DNA of 64,000 nucleotides from contig NC_053129.1 in assembly GCF_010015445.1 (NCBI RefSeq), forward strand, positions 19,978,249-20,042,248, written 5' to 3'. Shown here in pieces: positions 12,244 to 21,000 of this stretch (its first letter is position 1; every line of letters begins with the position of its first letter). Source of the DNA: Perca fluviatilis. Lineage: Eukaryota; Chordata; Actinopteri; Perciformes; Percidae. A model generated the notes under the pieces. The model made no database searches and was not told where the DNA came from. It worked only from the letters and a program-made list of their open reading frames with translations. The position numbers and the translations under genes are program-made.

Positions 12244-13538
12244 TAGAGATATATAATCTTATAATCTTATCTTCACTTTATTAGATCACTTATGAGAAAA
12301 TGTGATAAAATAGTTCAAAATCAAGTCAGCATGGAGTGCTGTGAGAGAGTCTGTGCTCTCTATTAGTTGAGTCAGAGGTAAAATGAAACGTCTGAAGGTC
12401 AAAGGTCAAGTGTTCAAGTAATGGTCAAATTATTTGTGTATATGATGAAATCGGCAAACATCTTTTGCAGGCTAAAGGTTATTACAGTGATTTTTGCCCT
12501 GCAGAAGAAAATGATGTGCAAAATTTGCAAACCAAAGTTTACTTTACTATGAACCATGGGGAAACCATGGGAAGTCCTTGTTTCACACTGTCCAACTGAC
12601 TTCTTTAATCCTTTTCCATAGGACATCGAGGCACTGGCCATCGCTCTCTGTATGACAGGGAAGTTTGCCATCGCCATTGCATTTGGTCTCATCTACCTGT
12701 ACACCTGTGAGCTTTACCCAACCATCATCAGGTAAGAGCAAACAGGGAGTTCAAATCATACACAAACAAAGAAAACACATTTTTGTTTACATTCATTATA
12801 GCCATTTTCCACTTTTAAAGCATCACCTATTGTTAGAGTATTAACAATAAGGAAAGATAAATAATCCAGGAAGAAAGAGTTATGACTGGCATTAACATTG
12901 TATGTTTACCCCTTTCCACAGAATATAATTATGGGCACATTAAAGTTGCCAGTCCAGTGTCTTTTTATGTCAGTCATACCAGTGTTTTATGCACAGCTGC
13001 AGATATGATATACTTCACAAGTAATGTTGCTTTTCAGTAATTGATTCTTGTTCATATTGGTGGTGGTAGGCCTCATGTCTGTACCCTGACGTCACTAAGT
13101 CTGTCTTCTTTAATGTTGCTGACTTTGTGTATGATCTCCCTTTAGGTCTCTGGCAGTGGGTAGTGGTAGTACAATGTGCCGTGTTGGCAGTGTGGTGGCC
13201 CCCTTCTGCGTGTACCTGGCTGATGTCTGGACCTACCTACCTCAGGTATTATTTAATGTTTAATTACCTTGTCCCTTCTATCAATTTGCACCCTGTTCAC
13301 ATTTGTCATAGTTTATTTACACGGGTATCCTGGCAACAAAACAATTTTTCTTATTGTGATCCCTGTGTAGCTCATCGTGGGAATCCTGGCATTCATTATC
13401 GGAGTGCTGACATTGTTGTTGCCTGAGACCCTGGGCAGACCTCTAACAACTACTTTGGAAGAGGCTGAAGCTCTGGGACGCGAGCCCAGCAAGAAGAACT
13501 CAGCCCTGGGCAATAAAGATGCTGAGGACAGGATGTAG
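4351..13538 (+). CDS. slc22a16: Solute carrier family 22 member 16-like organic cation/carnitine transporter (8 exons, complete)
   Basis: Coding exons: 4351-4394, 5286-5762, 6938-7055, 8536-9094, 10261-10388, 12622-12731, 13146-13245, 13371-13538. They total 1,704 nt, or 567 aa plus TAG. All introns are GT-AG and the phases agree. The product is a 12-TM major facilitator of the plasma membrane. TM1 lies at about residues 18-40. A large extracellular loop follows with four N-glycosylation sequons (NIT, NLT, NFT, NKT). The MFS motif GDIADRVGR spans the exon 2/3 join, PETPFYLM follows TM6, MDRIGRKKT follows TM8, and LPETLGRPL ends TM12. Stretches such as CGIHYLASVF and AFGLIYLYTCELYPTIIR resemble human SLC22A16 (CT2/FLIPT2, about 577 aa), which carries L-carnitine and some organic cations. 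The ATG was chosen because MTVERIFDELGHFNRY matches the SLC22 N-terminus. Another carnitine-type SLC22 paralogue is the main alternative. Confidence 0.85.
4722..4771. repeat. (TC)n microsatellite
   Basis: About 25 CT units in slc22a16 intron 1. Confidence 0.95.
4925..4953. repeat. (ATT)n microsatellite
   Basis: Trinucleotide ATT run in slc22a16 intron 1. A shorter run of the same unit lies about 50 bp downstream. Confidence 0.9.
5286..5762 (+). CDS. slc22a16: slc22a16 exon 2
   Basis: 477 nt from acceptor CTCTCAG to donor GTAAGC. It encodes TM1, the extracellular loop and TM2: the frame runs from YQACLYFAAVF through WELSRCRC and DWDLVCENEWLAKMCQP to GDIADR. Four N-X-S/T sites and six cysteines fall in the loop, as expected for SLC22 proteins. 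Confidence 0.92.
5763..6937 (+). other. slc22a16 intron 2
   Basis: Bounded by GTAAGC and TCTCTCCTCCAG. A pyrimidine-rich stretch (about 6868-6937) precedes the acceptor. No recognisable element inside. Confidence 0.75.
6938..7055 (+). CDS. slc22a16: slc22a16 exon 3
   Basis: 118 nt encoding the end of the MFS motif (VGRVRI) and TM3/4 sequence including SLCQFGFGVSVAFSGNYYF and VLRFLLAM. The donor is ATG/GTGAGT, phase 0. Confidence 0.9.
7056..8535 (+). other. slc22a16 intron 3
   Basis: Bounded by GTGAGT and TTGCCAG. It holds a short (AT)n run at about 7585-7609 and a poly-A run near 8300. Nothing else recognised. Confidence 0.75.
8536..9094 (+). CDS. slc22a16: slc22a16 exon 4
   Basis: 559 nt, the longest exon. 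It encodes TM4-TM6 (SSGYLVVVFVYVTEF, TGYLVRVWWIYQIIL), the SLC22 signature KFPETPFYLMAKGRY, the large cytosolic loop with a charged stretch (EPEERENGKALLEEAEQ), and TM7 (WAIWFIGSLGYYVFSLGS). The donor is GTAAGT, phase 1. Confidence 0.92.
9095..10260 (+). other. slc22a16 intron 4
   Basis: Bounded by GTAAGT and TTTACAG. It carries a complete-looking tRNA-derived SINE in reverse orientation (9289-9485). No other element recognised. Confidence 0.75.
9289..9485 (-). mobile_element. tRNA-derived SINE with perfect 15-bp target-site duplications
   Basis: Read on the minus strand, the element starts with a tRNA-like head carrying an A-box-like segment (TAGCTCAGTTGGTAGAGCAG) and a B-box-like segment (GGTTTGACACC). 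A family-typical body with CTTTGCTGCATGTCATTCCC follows, then an A-rich tail. Direct repeats TCTGTGCGTTTCTTT at 9274-9288 and 9486-9500 flank it exactly, as expected for LINE-mediated retrotransposition. Intact duplications suggest a fairly recent insertion. It is not a functional tRNA gene, since the acceptor stem and 3' half are not maintained. Confidence 0.9.
10261..10388 (+). CDS. slc22a16: slc22a16 exon 5
   Basis: 128 nt encoding TM8-TM9: AVELPSYLVGCFAMDRIGRK, then APALLLAGVACLLIIVVPA. The donor GTACGT was chosen because it is the only one leaving phase 0 to match exon 6. Reading through gives a GAGAGA-encoded Arg/Glu repeat. Confidence 0.88.
10398..10453. repeat. (GA)n(GT)n compound microsatellite next to the exon 5 donor
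   Basis: About 14 GA units followed by about 13 GT units, starting about 10 bp after the exon 5 splice donor. Purine-rich and GU-rich intronic tracts in this position can bind splicing factors. Confidence 0.95.
11976..12012. repeat. (CA)n microsatellite
   Basis: Dinucleotide CA run in slc22a16 intron 5. Confidence 0.9.
12171..12255. repeat. (AT)n(AG)n compound microsatellite
   Basis: An AT run of about 28 bp passes into an AG run of about 34 bp, followed by imperfect GATA-like units. Confidence 0.92.
12622..12731 (+). CDS. slc22a16: slc22a16 exon 6
   Basis: 110 nt from acceptor TTTCCATAG. It encodes DIEALAIALCMTGKFAIAIA and then TM10/11 with LIYLYTCELYPTIIR, a strongly conserved SLC22 block. 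The donor is GTAAGA, phase 2. Confidence 0.92.
12732..13145 (+). other. slc22a16 intron 6
   Basis: Bounded by GTAAGA and TCCCTTTAG. No internal feature recognised. Confidence 0.75.
13146..13245 (+). CDS. slc22a16: slc22a16 exon 7
   Basis: 100 nt encoding SLAVGSGSTMCRVGSVVAPF and the start of the last hairpin (CVYLADVWTYLPQ). The SLAVGSGS block closely resembles human SLC22A16. The donor is GTATTA, phase 0; the following intron is only 125 bp. Confidence 0.9.
13371..13538 (+). CDS. slc22a16: slc22a16 exon 8 (last coding exon)
   Basis: 168 nt ending in TAG. It encodes TM12 (VGILAFIIGVLTLLLPETLG) and a short cytosolic tail rich in charged residues that ends in EDRM. The acceptor is CCCTGTGTAG. 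Confidence 0.92.
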   Translation, partial: LIVGILAFIIGVLTLLLPETLGRPLTTTLEEAEALGREPSKKNSALGNKDAEDRM

Positions 13539-14605
13539 GTGAACCAACATGAAGCCAAGGCCTGAATTGTATGCTACTGGAAAACCAGAGAGACTGACGC
13601 ACAGAGAAGCTTTGGACAAAAAAGAAATGAAGGAAAGAGAGAGGAGGGGACAGCTGCCAAAAACTAAAATAGTAACAGCATTGATTTTGTGGCTTGTTGA
13701 AAAGAAATGGAAAAATGTGATGTGTTTGTTGACATTTCTTCTGCAAGTGGCCAACATTTCAGTTATTTAAGGGTCCTGAGACATTACACAAACTGTGTAT
13801 TATTATCTAAACTGCTTCAGTAGGTCAAAGTTGTACCACAAAATGTGATGGATGTTTACAAAGGACTGTTTGAGTGACAATTGAACTGTTTGCGTTTGTT
13901 TTCTTTTTCAAATTAGTATAGCTATCCTGTTTGTTTTTTAAACGTGTATGATCTCAGCAATGAACTTTGTGAATACAACATTGTTGGTAGGACAGATCGC
14001 TAAAACTGCAAAAATAAGACCTAAGTTGTATTAAACTGGAATTATTTTTTTAAAGGAAGTGAGCATGAGTATGCACTGTGATTTAGTTACTTCTCTGAAA
14101 CAGTAATCATAAGTATAGAACATGGCTGGGCCTCTATTTCTGGAACATATAGTATTGAAGCATGCAGAGTATGTTTTTCTAAGTGCCTTAGTTTTCATTT
14201 TAAAGTCACCGTTTTATTATCTTTAACTCTATTTTTATTTTTATTTTTTAAATCTCAGGGCATCTAGTTTTAGATATCACTGTGAAATAATATAGAGTAA
14301 TACTACATTACAATCATGGTCAAGAGTCAAGATGTGATCTCCAAATGTTTGGACCAAAGACAGGAATGATCCCTTACAGTGTGGAGATGTATTCACCTGC
14401 TTTGCAATGTTGTAGTACACTACTAATATGTTTTTGTTTCATGACAATCAACTGATATTCTAACAGTGACGACAAACAGTAGGTGACGAAAGTGCTCAGG
14501 TTCAGTATTCAATTCTGAACAGCTCTAGAATCAAGAGTATGATTTTTTGTATGAATAGTTTGTTTTATTTCTTTATGGACAAATAAATAAAATGGCCAAC
14601 ACTGA
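13539..14605 (+). other. Putative 3' UTR of slc22a16
   Basis: AT-rich sequence from the stop codon to the first strong polyadenylation signal. There are no stop-free extensions of the coding frame. The end point is inferred from the signal, not observed. Confidence 0.5.
14582..14591 (+). promoter_or_regulatory. Polyadenylation signal (overlapping AATAAA pair)
   Basis: Two overlapping AATAAA hexamers, followed within about 25 bp by a GT-rich stretch (TGAGGTTGTTGG). This is the best candidate 3' end for slc22a16. Confidence 0.6.
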
Positions 14606-15300
14606 GGTTGTTGGCCTCTTCTTTACTACACTTTTCAATTCTGTCTTGTTGCCAATGAATGCCATTGCAATTTAAAAGTCCTCCACCTCCTCCTCTTCCT
14701 CCTCCTCCGTCAACAGTTCAACCTGGTGCTGGAAAAGTAGGGAATCTATTTTTATCATACCAAGAATATAGAGCAGGTCTGGGACCAGCCCACCAACACA
14801 AACAGCTTCCTATTTACCAGTGCAGAGGAGGTCCCCACTGCACCCCACCACCCAGCACATGAACAAACCCTCTGTGTTCAACTTTGGAGTAAAAAAAATC
14901 TCAGCAGATGCATGACCAGTGTACAGTGTATGTCTGTGGATGGAAAAACTGAACTTCATTTGAACCTTAACAGCCAGGCTGTTAACTTCCAGTTCTGTCA
15001 TGATACTGATGTCCCAAGTAGTGTGTGGTTATTGGACACCATGGAGAGAAGATTATGTCAGGAATTCCCCATCTGTGTGTGCCTGCCTGCCTGCCTGCCT
15101 GCTTGCCTGCCTGCCTGCCTGCTTGCATTTTGAGGAAATGTAACAAAAGATTGATCGTGACATTGCAGGCTAAAACCAGCTGACTGTGCAGGCTGATTAA
15201 TTTTGAAACAGCAATGGCCAATCGGGTAACTCACTCCCTCACTCTCTCACTCAGGGACAGACTCAACGACTGACTTTTGGCCCTCCTCAGGTTCAGCCAA
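14606..15300. other. Intergenic DNA between slc22a16 and the minisatellite
   Basis: Contains a CCTCCT-rich stretch near 14680-14710 and a GCCT tetramer tract. No gene recognised. It abuts the first degenerate monomers of the minisatellite at about 15300. Confidence 0.6.
15079..15125. repeat. (GCCT)n tetranucleotide repeat
   Basis: About eleven GCCT units, with GCTT variants at two positions. Confidence 0.9.
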
Positions 15301-15600
15301 AAAAGTAATAGCATAGTATGCCATAAAAATGTCATAGTATAGTATGGCATGAAAAAGTAATAGTATAATATGTCATAAAGAGTCATAGTATAGTATGGCA
15401 TAAAAAAGCTATTGCATAGTATGTCATATAAATATTATAAAAAAAATATCATAGTATAGTATGTTATAAAAAAGTAATAATATAGTATGTCATAAACGTG
15501 TAATAATAGGGCATAGTATAAAATGCCAAGTCATAAAAAAGTAAAAGTATAGTATGAAATGAAAAGTCAAAGTATAATACAATATAGAATGTTGAAAAAA
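15301..15600. repeat. Left edge zone of the minisatellite
   Basis: Monomers here read GTCATAGTATAGTATG joined by GGCATAAAAA or GTCATAAAAA spacers instead of the core's GTCGAAAAAAGTGAT. They are more diverged from one another than core monomers. Confidence 0.75.
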
Positions 15601-16020
15601 GTCATAGCATTACTGTCGAAAAAGTCATAAAAAAGTCATAGTATAGTATGTCGAAAAAAGTCATAGTATAGCATGTCGAAAAAAGTGATAAGAATAATAG
15701 TATAGCATGTCGAAAAGAGTGATTAAAGAGTCACAGTATAGTATGTTGGAAAAAGTGATAACAAGTCATAGTATAGTATGTTGAAAAATGTCATAGTATA
15801 GTATGTCGAAAAGTGATAAAAGAGTAATAGTATGGCAATTCAAACTAAATGATAAGAAAGTCATAGTATAGTATGTCCAAAAAAGTGACAAAAAAGTGAA
15901 AGTATGGTATGTCGAAAAAAGTCATAGTATGTCGAAAAAAGTGATAAAAAAGTCACAGTATGGTATGTCGAAAATTGTGATAAAAAAGTCATAATACAGT
16001 ATGTCGACAAAAGTGTTACG

Positions 16021-16188
16021 TTGTATGTATTATCAACCTGGTGGATGGTGGAGGGGAGATAGGTGTTTGGGGGGGGGAGAAGGGGTGGAGATGGATGGGG
16101 ATGAGGGTTTGATATTGAAATGTGCTTAGAAACTTGAAATGTATGAATGTATTTTCTTGTATGACAATAAAAAATCAATAACAAAAAA
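16021..16188 (+). mobile_element. Retroelement-like tail fragment, copy 1
   Basis: A non-monomer segment with a G-rich stretch (GGGGGGGGGAGAAGGGGTGG), then GATATTGAAATGTGCTTAG, ending TGTATGACAATAAAAAATC. The G-rich tract plus terminal AATAAA-like and A-rich end resemble the 3' UTR of a 5'-truncated non-LTR retrotransposon. The family is not identified. Four further copies lie in the array. Confidence 0.55.
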
Positions 16189-16822
16189 GTATGGTATGTC
16201 GAAAAAAGTCATAATATGTCGAAAAAGTGATTACAGAGTCATAGTATAAGTCTTAGTAGAGTATGTTGAAAAAAGTGATAACAAGTATAATAAGTATAGT
16301 ATATAGAAAAAAATAATAAAAAAGTCACAGTATAGTATGTCGAAAAAAGTCATAGTATAGTAAGTCGAAAAAAGTGATAAAAAAGTAATGGTATAGTAGG
16401 TTGAGAAAAGTCATAGTATAGACCTATGCTGCTGAATTAGCATTCATAAAAAAAAGTCATAAAATAGAATTTCGAAAAAAGTGATAGTATAGTATGTCCA
16501 AAAGGGAAATATAAAAGTCATAATATAGTATGTCGAAATAATTTCAAAAAGTCATGTTATAGAATGTCGAAAAAGGGCATAGTATAGAATGTCGAAAAAA
16601 GTGATGAAGGTCAAAGTATAGTATGTCGAAAAAAGTCATAGTATAGTATGTCGAAAGAAGTCATAGTATGATATGTCGAAAAAAGTGACAAAAAAGTGAA
16701 AGAATGGTATGTCGAAAAAAGTCATAGTATAATATGTCGAAAAAAGTGATAAAAAAGTCACAGTATTGTATGTCGAAAATTGTGCTAAAAAGGTCATAAT
16801 ACAGTATGTCAAAAAAGTGATA

Positions 16823-16984
16823 CAATGTATGTATTATCAACCTGGTGGATGTGATGATTTTTTTGGGGGGGGGGAGAAGGGGTGGAGATGGATGGGGATG
16901 AGGGTTTGATATTGAAATGTGCTTAGAAACTTGAAATGTATGAATGTATTTTCTTGTATGACAATAAAAAATCAATAACAAAAA
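16823..16984 (+). mobile_element. Retroelement-like tail fragment, copy 2
   Basis: Nearly the same as copy 1 but with a deletion and a T-run (GTGATGATTTTTTTGGGG) where copy 1 has GGAGGGGAGATAGG. The same deletion variant recurs in copy 4 at 24460, which pairs these two copies. Confidence 0.6.
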
Positions 16985-17579
16985 AGTATGGTATGTCAAA
17001 AAAAAGTCATAGTATGTCGAAGAAGTGATTAAAGAGTCATAGTATAAGTCTTAGTATAGTATGTTGAAAAAAGTGATAACAAGTATAACAATTATAGTAT
17101 GTCGAAATAAGTAATAAAAAAGTCACAGTATAGTATGTCGAAAAAAGTCATAGTATAGTATGTCGAAAAAAAAGTCATAGTATAGTATGTTGAAAAAAGT
17201 GATAAAAAAGTGATAAAAAGTAATGGTATAGGATGTTGAGAAAAGTCATAGTATAGTATGTCGAAAAAAGTGATAAAAAAGACAGTATAGTATGTCGACA
17301 AAAGTGACAAAAAAGTGAAAGTATAGTATGTCGAAAAAAGTCATAGTATAGTATGTTGAAAAAAGTGATACAAAAGTCATGAGTATAAAATATAAGTAAT
17401 TAAAAAAGTCATAATATAGCAAGTCGAAAAAAAAAAAGTGATAAAAAGAGTATTAGCATATATAGATGAATTTGACAAAAGTGATAAAAAGTCACAGTAT
17501 GTGGTATGTCGAAAATTGTGATAAAAAGTCATAATAGAGTATGCCGAAAGAAGCGTTAGTGTAGTATGTTGAAAAAGTG

Positions 17580-17880
17580 ATACAAAAGCCAAATCAGGTG
17601 CCTGATTTAGAAATGAGATTCTGCAACCAGGTAGCAATCCCATATCTCCACAGTCTGGGACCGACCTCTATCTCCCCGAAGATGACAACGCTTGCCCCAC
17701 AGGGCGGGGTGTATCAGAGACTACCTCCAGAATGTGGGAGTGGAGAGGATAGAATGGTCTGCCAGCAGTCCTGACCTCAACCCTGTTGAACACTTGTTGG
17801 ATCAGCGGGTACGTGTTCGATATGACCAACACAACCGTTGACGCTGACTTGCAAACAAATTCTGGTTGAAGTGTAGTTTA
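17580..17880 (+). pseudogene. Tc1/mariner-like transposase fragment, copy 1 (frameshifted)
   Basis: Encodes the C-terminal part of a Tc1-type DDE transposase: AIPYLHSLGPTS, a disrupted DDNA/HRA region, a recognisable EWSASSPDLNPVEH-like stretch and a decayed end. Indels relative to the copy at 25246 break the frame. There are no terminal inverted repeats or N-terminal DNA-binding domain, so it is a dead internal fragment embedded in the minisatellite. Confidence 0.8.
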
Positions 17881-17926
17881 GTATGTCGAAAAAAGTGATA
17901 CAAAAGTCATAGTATAGTATGTCGAA

Positions 17927-18055
17927 CTGTGTATGTATTATCAACCTGCTGGATGGTGGAGGGGAGAAAAGTGTTGATGCGGAGAGAAGGGGTGGAGATG
18001 AATGGGGAAGAGGGTTTGATATTGAAATGTGCTTAGAAACTTAATATATACATAA
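17927..18055 (+). mobile_element. Retroelement-like tail fragment, copy 3 (truncated)
   Basis: Shares TGTATGTATTATCAACCTG and GATATTGAAATGTGCTTAG with the other copies but reads CTGGATGG and ends early at AAACTTAATATATACATAA. It lies about 50 bp after the Tc1 fragment, exactly as copy 5 does after the second Tc1 fragment. Confidence 0.55.
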
Positions 18056-21000
18056 ATGATAAGTCAAAAAAGTCATAGTATAGTATGTTGAAAAAAAGTG
18101 ATAAAAAGGTCATGTTATAGTATGTCAAAAAAGTGATAAAAAAGTCATAGGCATAGCATGTCGAAAATAGACATAGTATAGCATGTCAACAAAAGTGATA
18201 AAAAGTCATAGTATAGTATGTCAAAAAAAGTTATAAAAGTCATAAGTATAGTATGTCAAAAAGTCATAGAGTCATAATAGGTATGTCAAAAAAGTGATAA
18301 AAGTATAGTATAAAAGTGGTAAAAAGTAATGGTATGAAATTATAGTAATCAAAAAAAGTGACAAAAGTAGTATAATATATTAACTATATGTCGACGAAAG
18401 AGAAAAAGTCATAGGTATAGTATGTCGGAAAAAGTGAAAAAAGTCGTATATTATGTCGAAAAAGTGATAAAATAAATTTTAAGAAAAAGAGGAGTATAGT
18501 ATGTTGAAAAGGCATAGTATGAGTATGATAAAAAGTGAGAAGTCATAATATAGTATGTCAAAAAACGTCATAGTATAGTATGTTGAAAAAAAGTGATAAA
18601 AAGTCATAGTATAGTATGCTGAATAAAAGTGATAAAAAGGTCATAGTAAAGTATATCGAAAAAGTCATAGTATAGTATGTCGAAAAAAGTCATAGTATTA
18701 GTATGTCGAAAAAGTGATAAGTCATAGTATAGTATGTCGACAAAAGTGATAAAAAAGTCATAGTATACTATGTCGAAAAAAGTGATAAAAAGTCACAGTA
18801 TAGTATGTTGAAAATTATGATAAAAAGTCATGGTACAGTATGTCGAAAAAAAGTCGGTAGGATAGCATATCGAAAAAAGTGATAAAAAAGTTATAGTTAT
18901 GAGTATGTCAAAAAGTCATGGTATAGTATGTTGAAAAAGTCATAGTATGTATGTTGAATAAAGTGATAAAAAGTCATAAGTGTAGTATGACAAAAAAGGT
19001 ATAAAAATTCATGAGTATAGTATGTTGAATAAAGTAACAAAAAGGTCATAGTAAAGTATGTCAAAAAAAGTCATAGTTATGGTATATCGACAAAAGTGAT
19101 AAAAAGTCATAGTTATAGTAATATAAGAAGAAAGTGATAAAAAAGGTTAAAAGGTATGTCAAAAAATTAAAAGTTATGGTGTGAATAAAGTGATAAAAAG
19201 TTATAGTATAGTTGTGAAAAAAGTCATAGTATAGTAAGTTGAAAAAGGGATAAAGGTCATGAGTATAGTATGTCGAAAAAAGTGATAAAAAGATCATAGT
19301 ATAGTATGTGAAAAAGTTATAGTATTATGTGAAAAACGTGATAAAAAGTAATAGTATGGCAATTTAAACTAAATGATAAGAGGTCATGGTATAATTATTG
19401 AATAAGAGTGATAAAAAGTTAATGTATTCAAAGAAGTCTGGTATGGTATGCGAAGTAAAGTGATAAAAAGTCATAGTATAGTATGTCGAAAAAAGTCATA
19501 GTATAGTAAGTTGAAAAAAGGGATAAAAAGGTCATGAGTATAGTATGTGAAAAAAGTAGTAAAATTCATAGTATAGTATGTTGAATAAAAGTAACAAAAG
19601 TCATAGTAAAGTATGGAAAAAATCATAGTATAGTGTTAATGCGACAAAAGTGATAAAGATAGTATAGGGTAGTCGAATAAAGTGATAAAAAGGTTAAAAG
19701 TATGTCAAAAAAGTCATGGTATAGTATGTCGAGTAAAAGAATAAAAAGTCATAGTATAGTATGTCGAAAAAGTCATAGTATAGTAAGTTGAAAAAAGGGA
19801 TAAAAAGGTCATAGTATAGTATGTCGAAAAAAGTGATAAAAAAGTCATAGTATAGTATGTCGAAAAAAGTCATAGTATAGTATGTCGAAAAAAGTGATAA
19901 AAGAGTAATAGTATGGCAATTTAAACTAAATGATAAGAAAGTCATAGTATAGTATGTCGAATAAAGTGATAAAAAAGTTAAAGTATGTCAAAAAAAGTCA
20001 TGGTATAGTATGTCGAGTAAAGTGATAAAAAAGTCATAGTATAGTAAGTTGAAAAAAGGGATAAAAAGGTCATAGTATAGTATGTCGAAAAAAGTGATAA
20101 AAAAGTCATAGTATAGTATGTCGAAAAAAGTCATAATTGTATGTCGAAAAAGTCATAGTATAGTAAGTTGAAAAAAGAGATAAAATACCATGTATAGGTA
20201 TGTCGAAAAAAGATGATAAAAGTGATAGTAAAGTATGTCCAAAATGTATATTATGTCAAATAAAGTGATAAAAAGTTAAGTGTAAAAGTCATGGTATAAT
20301 TAAGATTGAAAAAAAGTGATTAAAGTCATATTATAGTATGTTGAAAAAAAGTTATAGTATAGTATGTTGAAAAAGTCATAGTATAGACCAATGCTACTAA
20401 ATTAGCATTCACAAAAATAAAGTCATGAAAAATTCATAGTTAAGTATAGTGAGAAAAAACTTATGAGTATAGTTATGTTCAAAAAGGGAAATTTAAAAGT
20501 CATATATAGTATGTGAAATAATTGATAAAACTTCGTTATAGAATGTCGAAAAAAGTGAGAGTATAGAATGTAAATAAAAGTCAAAGTATATGGTGTGCTG
20601 AAAAAGTCATAGTTTATGTATGTCGAAAAAAGTGATAGAGTCATAGTATGAGTATGTCGAGGAAAAGGTCATAGCATTAAGTATGTAAAAAAGTCATAGT
20701 ATAGTATGTTAAACAGTTATAAAAAGTCATAGTATAGCATGTTGACAAAAGTGATCAAAACAGTCATAGTATAGTATGTTGAAAAAGTGATAAAAAAGTC
20801 ATAGTATAGCAAGTGTCGAAAAGATCATAATAGTATGCTTGAAAGGTGATTAAGTCACAGTATAGTAAGTACGAAAAAAGTTAATAAAAGTCATAGTATA
20901 GTATGTCGAAAAAAGTGATAAAAAGTCATAGTATAGTAAGTTGAAAAAAAGTCATAGTGTAGTATGGTAAGACTATATGATAATAGAAAGTCATAGTATA

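Larger units (their letters stand above)
10389..12621 (+). other. slc22a16 intron 5
   Basis: The largest intron of the gene. It holds a compound (GA)n(GT)n tract starting 9 bp inside the donor, a (CA)n tract and an (AT)n(AG)n tract. No coding sequence recognised. Confidence 0.75.

Noticed and set aside
12600..12621. An alternative upstream start for exon 6
   Set aside because: Only the acceptor CCATAG followed by GACATC keeps the frame of exon 5 and the conserved GKFAI block.
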